Made by a program: the position numbers and the translations under genes. Below are positions 57,340 through 64,000 of a DNA stretch of 64,000 nucleotides, piece after piece. The notes under the pieces were generated by a model that did no database searches, was not told the origin of the DNA, and worked only from the letters and a program-made list of their open reading frames with translations. The DNA lies in NCBI RefSeq assembly GCF_947172395.1, contig NC_069084.1, positions 8,247,107-8,311,106 of the forward strand, in the 5' to 3' direction. This DNA is from Bicyclus anynana (Eukaryota; Arthropoda; Insecta; Lepidoptera; Nymphalidae). The first letter of the stretch is position 1, and the number at the start of each line of letters is the position of its first letter.

Positions 57340-57560
57340 AATAACATCTTAGACTTCATCATATGATCTCACCAAATGTAACGATGCAGTCAAATTGTAA
57401 GCAGACTTACTTTCAAGAGGTATAAGTTTATTCTATCACACCCCTTACAGTTTCTAAGCGGCATCGTACCGGAACGCTAAATAGCTTTCATGGCTAAATG
57501 AACGTCTATGCCGGTAGGCTAGTAACTATCCTAGGCTGACGTTTGCCACCAGAAATAATC
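57340..57560 (-). repeat. Old SINE-B remnant
   Basis: TTTTTATTCAATAACATCTT, GATGCAGTCAAATTG, GGCATCGTACCGGAACGCTA and AGCTTTCATGGC resemble 357-530 more than the fresh copies, so probably an older subfamily. Confidence 0.5.
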
Positions 57561-57828
57561 TCATAGTGAGAATAATTACCTACCAAAGCTTTCGCAACAA
57601 AACGAACGCCGGTAAATCATCAATCATCTCCAAATAATCATTATGATTTATAATGAAGCTAACCTAAACCTGGCATCATTTAATCTATTGGTGAAGACAT
57701 ATGAAAAACTGTTTAGTAGTTTTTAGGTTTACTGCGCCCATATTTGTTTCACAAGACGACGCGCCGCGGTTTCATCCGCGTAGTTACCGTTCCCGTGAAA
57801 ATGCGCGGATATAATATAGCCTATGATA

Positions 57829-58101
57829 CTCACCAAAGTCACCGACATAGCTCAAAGAATTGCGAAGCTGAAGTGGCAATGGACGGGGCACATAGTTCGA
57901 AGAGCCGATGGACGTTGGGGTCCCAAAGTGCTGGAATGGCGACCCCGCACTAGTAAGCGCAGTGTTGGCCGACACCCACCAGGTAGACTGACGACATCAA
58001 GCGAGTCGCATGGATTCGCTGGATGCAGGTGGCTCAGTATCGTGATGTTTGAAAGGCCCTACAGAAGGCCTATGTCCTGCAGTAGACGTCCATCGGCTGA
58101 T

Positions 58102-58141
<40 letters not shown>
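57829..58141 (+). mobile_element. RTE LINE 3' end with (ATG)n tail
   Basis: KVTDIAQRIAKLKWQWTGHI, VRRADGRWGPKVLEWRPRT in frame, then GGACGTTGGGG, GACGTCCATCGGCTGATATG and about 13 ATG repeats. Confidence 0.8.
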
Positions 58142-58142
<1 letters not shown>

Positions 58143-58530
58143 ACTCACAAACTACGTGACTTTCTAGTAGCTAATGAATTATCCTAATCGGTTCAGTATA
58201 TCCAGAGATTACCCCCTACAACACCACAAACTTTAGCTCTATAAAATATTAATATAGATAATAGGTATGTAGTGAATTATTTCATGTTTTTCCATTGATT
58301 TTAATTTATGCTTGCCCATACGGATCAGGCAGGTTTTTTGAGATACTAGTGCCTACTAGATTCCAGGGGCCATTGACTTCTCGTTGTGACAGGTTTATCA
58401 TTGTAACCGAGTAACGTCAAGTAGTTCTATGATTGTTTATCGGATAACTGTTTTAATTTTGATTAATTGAACATGTCTATAATTAAACTTACGGATGTCT
58501 TCAGCTCAGAGGGCCTAGTTGCAGTTTAAT

Positions 58531-58660
58531 ACTGTGACGATCGCGTAAACGTAAACGCGAATTTCTAAGGAATTGAAACAGCGCCATCTAGTGGCACTAC
58601 TGCTCAACTGTTTCAACTCCATAAAAAATTCGCGTTTACGTTAACGCGATAGTAACAGTA
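58531..58660. mobile_element. Fold-back MITE
   Basis: Arms from CGCGTAAACGTAAACGCGAA (58542) and GCGTTTACGTTAACGCG (ending 58648), with outer ACTGT ... ACAGT. Core GCGCCATCTAGTGGCACTAC. Inverted copy at 33050-33175. Confidence 0.7.
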
Positions 58661-59129
58661 AGAAGACATTGAAAACTCCCATTAGGCACTCTATTCACAT
58701 TATTTTATTCTTGTTTTTCTTCCTATCTTCAAATTGTTATTGCCTGGTATTGAATGAGAGCTTGCTCACTTAGCTGGATCACAAGTTCGTTACATGTAGG
58801 ATGGTGTGGGTGACATTTCGTTTAATTCTTGAAAGTTTGCCGCGATTCACGATAATAGTACGTATTATGAAAGTCATACGCAACTGTCACCGTACCCATG
58901 CTATCTGAAAAACACTTTAGCTCCGTGGTATACTTTCTAAAAACAGTGTCTAGTCTTTTTTTTCTCTGTAAAGAGTGTCGACAAATATAATTCATTCTAT
59001 TCCAATTTACCTTCTACCAAACTGAGGTAATACAATTAAAATGGGAACAGCAGTTTTCACGCTGCCGGAACAAATAAGTCAAATGATAAAAGTATGAAAT
59101 TTTTTTAGTATGTGACCATTGACAATTAA

Positions 59130-59345
59130 TATAATTCCTTGGGCCATGGAGTTGCAGTGCCAAAAAAACCTTCCGCGTCCAGTTGCCTCAACTGGTGACA
59201 GAAGGGCTTCGTCATTTTTCGCGCAAGGGATTAGCCTGGCTGTCCAACGCGGTAAAGCATCTAGTAGGTATTCTTGCCACCATTCCACGTGGGCATGATT
59301 TGTATAGTTTTAAGGATAAGTTAGCTTAGGTTCCTTATTCTTTGT
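59130..59345 (+). repeat. Non-LTR-like 3' end repeat
   Basis: Second copy of the repeat at 51995-52195, followed directly by the 59350-59605 repeat. Confidence 0.55.
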
Positions 59346-59349
59346 TAAT

Positions 59350-59605
59350 AAAAAAAAATCGGTTGTCTGTAAAGTCGGTTTTATTGACGATTGTTGAACG
59401 GGACAACGTCATAAGAAAATACTGATGAAATGGTTGCATTTTTCAAAAGAAAATGTTCGTTTTTCTAAAATACTGTTTAATAATCTTCATAGAGTATTAC
59501 ATTTTATACTTTATTTCTTGTAACAAAAGTTGGCAACTCTAGAGCGAGGGAACGACGCATAACGTTATTTTTTTTCGAGTGTGCAGCCGGCTCCATCGAA
59601 TTACA
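59350..59605 (+). repeat. Dispersed repeat, same as 20331-20600
   Basis: AAAATCGGTTGTCTGTAAAG, TGTTCGTTTTTCTAAAATAC, GTTTAATAATCTTCATAGA, GTGTGCAGCCGGCTCCATCG. Confidence 0.6.
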
Positions 59606-60945
59606 ATAACACACAATAGATATTCTTCAATAACTAACTAATCGTAATAAACGTATTCTTAAAAATCTCTAACTATTTTTATAAGTTGCTTTCAAAACCT
59701 GATGGTCAAGATCATTAATGTAATCATTATTTGATACCATCATTTATTTTGTTTTCTTTTATAAGATACGTTTCCAAGAATTATGATCTTAGACGGTCGC
59801 TTACAAATATTTTAAAGGTCATCTACATCTAGATTATAATATTTAAGCAATAAATGAAGTTTTAAGACAACAAGAAAAACATATTTGAATAATTTATATT
59901 TTTGCATGAATTCCTTTAGGACTTTTTTTTGTTAATATTTATTATATACAAGCTAACACCCTACGGTTTCTCCCGCGTTGTTTCAGTTCTCGTGAGGATA
60001 CGGGGATTTAATATAGCCTATGACACTCTAATACGCAAAAGATCGATCAAAATGACAGCACCTGAAGGAGACCTTCACTGCTAAGGGTTTTTCTTTAATT
60101 AGAAGAAAAAAAATAACATTTAAAATTATTATGCACTCATAAAATGAAAATACTTAGTCCCTAATATTTTTTTTGTATTTTATATTCATAAGGGTATTCC
60201 CAAATATTGTGAATTTGTAGTGGTAAAAGCATTATCAAAATCGATTCAGAGATTAAAATACCGCAAACTTTATAATTTAGTTTTGAGACAAATACGCGCA
60301 GTTCTTTTTAAATCCACAATTTCTTCCAGAATAAATATTATGAAATGAAATGATATGTGATAATAACTTTCTCTATTTTCCAGTAAAAGTTCCATTAAAA
60401 TCAGCCCAGTCGTTCCAAAGATTAGTCTAGATGAATTTAAAAAAGGTTGTCTGTGTTTTAGCACCTATCATGTACGTCGTTTAGCACTTGAGACTATGAC
60501 ACAGTTATTTTGAAAACACAAAAATAATTTTTTCAATTCGATCCTGTAGTGCTTGAGCACGTTCAATCAACCGACCAAACAAACTCTTCAACTTTATATA
60601 ATAGGTATTAGAACAGTGGCGTGCATAAAGTTTTTAACTAGGGTTAGGCTAAGTTTAAGTAAAAATTTGAAAATTCCTTGTCCAACTATGTATTTAGGAC
60701 AACTTAATTAAAAAATCAAATTAACCAAAATATGATATTATAAGTTATTATTATTGTATTTTATTTTTTATGTGTGTTGTGTATGCTGTTGTTTTATATT
60801 TTGCTTATTGATTTAGAACTCAGAGTGCTGACGACGTTTGCCAGTGTGCAGAGAAACTCGATCGAGTTTATGTCACACTGCTATGTTATTTAAGAATAGT
60901 TATAAAAATGTGTATTTATATTTAAATAATAATAATAATAATAAT

Positions 60946-61085
60946 GACCCTCTAGAATTGCAGAGCATGAACTTTAGTGGAGTCACGAACTTGTAATCGT
61001 TGTATGTAGGGTTAAAGAGCCCCTTGACAGTTAACTATCACTCCCCTTTTCAACTGAAGTCGCTCTCCCCCGCCTATCCCAAAAT
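60946..61085 (+). repeat. Dispersed repeat, same as 7770-7885
   Basis: TGACCCTCTAGAATTGCAGA, GTTGTATGTAGGGTTAAAGA and GACAGTTAACTATCACTCCC. A 122-residue frame crosses it and has no recognisable domain. Confidence 0.45.
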
Positions 61086-61397
61086 CACCTATGAAGGATT
61101 ATCCAAGAATAGGTGTGGACGGAACGAACGCCATGACATGAATGAGCTAGACCATACGGCGATCGCCTTATATCACCGGTCGTTGCCCCCTGATGGCTAC
61201 CCCTCTCTAACTCCCTTCGCTTTACGGAAACAAGCTCCACCTATCGTCGGCACGAGCCCACTCGCGATCGAGCAACGTCATATCCATCTCATGAATATCG
61301 TCATGATAGATTATTACATAGATTTATTCAGTTTGCGTCCTGTTTGTTACATTAGGAATTTTGGGTAAAAGTTATACTCTGAAGAAAACGATCACTT

Positions 61398-61411
61398 TTT
61401 ATTTATTTATT
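61398..61411 (-). promoter_or_regulatory. Polyadenylation signals of gene F
   Basis: Overlapping AATAAA motifs on the minus strand about 100 bp past the stop codon of gene F. Confidence 0.5.
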
Positions 61412-61508
61412 CTACAATTTTATATATAAAAACATACGAGTATTAATAGTACAAGGTTTAAAAAATAACAATTAATCTAAAAGGGTTTTTACGAGTCCAT
61501 TTCGCGTG

Positions 61509-63921
61509 TCAGTTCATGTTATCCAATATCCAGTCCCTGTATAACGCTACGTCAGTAAAAATTGTGTATGCATCGGGATTGCATATTGAGGCGTCATGTC
61601 TCGCTAGGCTGACTGATACAATTCCTCTCACATACCACGCTCCGTCTATGTAATCGATACCTTTATAATTAGTATTTGGATCATCTTGGACGAAGATCGC
61701 GAAAGCCCCACCACTGTCACCATTGCAAGCGGCAGTTCCTAGACAACAAAACAGAAATGATGTAGACCAGGCGCTGTGAGGAGTTCAGTGTGCATTCAGA
61801 AGACCGCATTTTGTTTAGTTTTGAACTCAGAAAAGCATGTAGATTATGATTTTGGATGTTACCTGGAGGTTTGGTGGCCTAATTTTTTTATAAATGGACT
61901 AAACGTATAATTTACAACAATTTATTGTTCCAAACGTTTTTTATTATTAGTACCAGTAGTAGTCACTAATAGCGAATCCATTAAAAACATTAATGGTTAT
62001 AACAAGAAAATAACGCTTAAAACATAAATCACTCCAAAACTACTGGATGAATAAAACTTGGCACTATTTGAGGTCATCACAGAGGTACGAGAAAGGTTAA
62101 AGAATAGGTACTTTTACAAAAATAGAAGGGGGTGAAATAATGAAAAATGGGTTGAAAGTTTGCATGGAATGTCCTTAATATTTCATAAACTCAACTCCTC
62201 ACAGCTTGGTCTTGGTCTTGGTTTAACGAGTATATACAGAACCCGGCAAGTAAGTTGAACCAAAATGACAGTTGTCTGCGTTTGTGGCTGCCCGGTACAG
62301 CAAGATGTCAAATAATTATTAAAAAATTCATACGTGATTGTAATGGCGTCCACTTGTTCCAATAGTTGGCAGCTCTAGCGAAAATGTGTTACTGCACATA
62401 ATTCAACTTACAGGCCTTACATTTAATTCAAATTATTATTCAAATGTTTCGTACAAATTATGTTTTTTATTTGCATATAATATCATATTTAGTTGGTTCT
62501 TATAACTTGTACTTTCGAAGAGTAATTTATACATATAAATACTTTTATTTATTCCAAAAATATATAACGTAATTTTTAACTGACCGTTCTGAGTTCCCGC
62601 ACAAAATCTTTTGCCATTTAGAACATTCGAGTAAAATATTGGATCAAAACGTATGCACGTGATTTCGGTAACTAATGGCATAACTGCGGATTTTAGCTGC
62701 GACGACAGTGAATCTGTGTTGTCAAAGCCCCAGCCGACTACCTGAAAAGCGTTTTCTTTGTTAATAAATTATAAGTCAAAAAACTTTTTTAATAAAGCTT
62801 TTATTTAAACGCTCTAAAAAGAAGAAAATATTTTTTTCTTTCAACATTTTAACTATCAACTTATAACCTCATTATGTACAACTTAAATGATAATAAAAGC
62901 TCTATATAATATTATTATAGATATAGATAAGCCCTTTCATTTGATACCCATATTGTAGAAGTACATTAAAAATAACTATTCCGCCATCTTGGGTAGTCTG
63001 CCATTGCCATATTTAGAATAACGTCATATAATATATCGTGTATTGTCATCCAATTTTAACGTGTATAAAAAATTTCAGCTCAATCGGTTGAAGATATCTA
63101 CTCCAAAATTGAGCTCAAAGAATCTACATACATTGCAAGTTAAATAAAAGCTTTTAATAAACAAATTAAGACTCATAGGGTGTAATAGGGGTTGAAAGTT
63201 TACATCGATTTTCACGCAGACGAAGTCGCAAGCGTCCGCTAGTTTCTAATATTAGTATAAAGGTATAGATGATATAGAGAAATGATAGCTTAGTAGATAT
63301 GACCCCTGCCTTCGATTCGGAGGGCATAGGTTCGAATCCAACCGTTCAGTAGTGTATTTAAAGAAATTAAATATCACGTGTCTCAAACGGTGAAGGAAAA
63401 ATATTGTGAGGAAACTTGCATACAAGAGATTTTTCTTAATTCTCTACGTATGTGAAGCCTGCCAATTCGCATTTGGCTAGCGTGGTGGACTAAGGTCTAA
63501 TCACTCTCATTATGAGAGGAGACTCGTGCTCAACAGTGAGCCGAATATGGTTTTTTTTAATATTGTTTCTTACCGTGCCTTTAATGTCGTAAGCACCAAT
63601 ATGGTCGTAGAGTCCGTTAAACCATATACATGCGGGCTGAACATAGTTGTTGAAAATTGCTTCACTTGACAATTTCAGTAAAGCGATGTCATTGTCAAGA
63701 GTTCTGTAGTCAAATCCATCGTGAAGTATTACTTCATATACCTGAAATTTTAATATTATTTTTAGCAGATTTGAAACATTTCCCTTAATATCTAAAAGTT
63801 GACCTACCCACTTCTTTCTCTTGTAAAGCTACGTCCCTTGCCACAAGTGTATATTTTCCCAATGAAACACTAAAAAGATTAGGATTCAACTGAGCTCCGT
63901 TTGCCGATACGCAGTGGCCAG
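61509..63921 (-). CDS. Gd-like serine protease F, 3' part (exons 4-7), runs off the window
   Basis: On the minus strand: exon 4 63921-63812, exon 5 63741-63574, exon 6 62741-62585, exon 7 61738-61509 (TGA at 61511-61509). Exon sizes and phases match exons 4-7 of the plus-strand genes; the donors GTGGGT and GTCAGT of exons 4 and 6 are weaker but valid. The triad is complete: His in AGHC (exon 4), Asp in DNDIALLKL (exon 5), Ser in ACNGDSGG (exon 7), with Ala at position 189. The signal peptide, GD_N domain and start of the protease domain lie beyond base 64000; 63922-64000 looks like intron. The gene is tail to tail with gene E, showing that the cluster includes an inversion and probably continues to the right. 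Confidence 0.87.
63285..63565 (+). repeat. SINE-D copy, inside gene F intron
   Basis: tRNA-like head GATAGCTTAGTAGATATGAC and CATAGGTTCGAATCC, then CACGTGTCTCAAACGGTGAA, ends GTGAGCCGAATATGG, 9 bases from the gene F exon 5 donor side. Confidence 0.75.
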
Positions 63922-64000
63922 CTGTAAAATAGAAAACATATATGATAGTTTATGACATAGACAATAGGGATGATGACAGTTTTTTAAATTGTATATAAAT

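Larger units (their letters stand above)
56568..61397. other. Intergenic between the convergent genes E and F
   Basis: No host gene found. Holds SINE-B copies, an RTE 3' end with a long (ATG)n run, a fold-back element, two dispersed repeats with copies elsewhere, and unassigned AT-rich DNA. Confidence 0.55.

Noticed and set aside
57823..58167. 114-residue protein ending in poly-Met
   Set aside because: RTE LINE end translated into its (ATG)n tail.
61000..61368. 122-residue frame as a gene
   Set aside because: No domain or signal, and its start overlaps a dispersed repeat also found at 7770-7885.

Overview
The window is a piece of an insect genome, most likely a moth or butterfly (Lepidoptera). 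It is AT-rich, its genes are split by GT-AG introns, and the non-coding DNA is packed with repeat families typical of Lepidoptera: several tRNA-headed SINEs, RTE-type LINE tails ending in (GAT)n, Helitron ends, and small TIR elements. The host genes form one tandem cluster of secreted serine proteases of the gastrulation-defective (Gd) type. Each has a signal peptide, a Gd N-terminal domain (GD_N) on exons 1-2, and an S1 trypsin-like domain on exons 3-7. All members share seven coding exons with the same intron phases (0,0,1,0,0,1), which points to tandem duplication.

Layout. 1-4813: intergenic repeats, including a piggyBac-like element with TTAA ends. 4814-10475: gd-like gene A (+). 13052-20887: gene B (+). 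20888-26684: intergenic DNA dominated by Helitron-like sequence, with a GC-hairpin minisatellite and a LINE with a clear target-site duplication. 26685-32244: gene C (+). 34104-34349 and 42613-42885: two stand-alone, open, in-phase copies of exon 1, both upstream of gene D. 34394-38285: an apparently full-length R4/Dong-like non-LTR retrotransposon with an intact 1196-residue ORF, just 44 bp past the donor of the first stand-alone exon. 44539-49845: gene D (+). 51368-56503: gene E (+), whose catalytic His is Gln, so it is probably a catalytically dead homologue. 56504-61508: repeats. 61509-63921: the last four exons of gene F on the minus strand, cut by the window edge, so E and F are tail to tail.

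Working together. In Drosophila, Gd acts at the top of an extracellular protease cascade (Gd, Snake, Easter) in the egg. The role of the lepidopteran tandem copies is not evident from sequence. All copies lack a basic P1 residue before the Ile-Val-Asn-Gly start of the protease domain, so ordinary trypsin-type activation is doubtful. The most unusual arrangement is the set of three tandem first exons (34104, 42613, 44539) in front of a single set of exons 2-7. These could be alternative first exons giving gene D different signal peptides and N-terminal halves of GD_N, or leftovers of partial duplications. Transcript data would decide.
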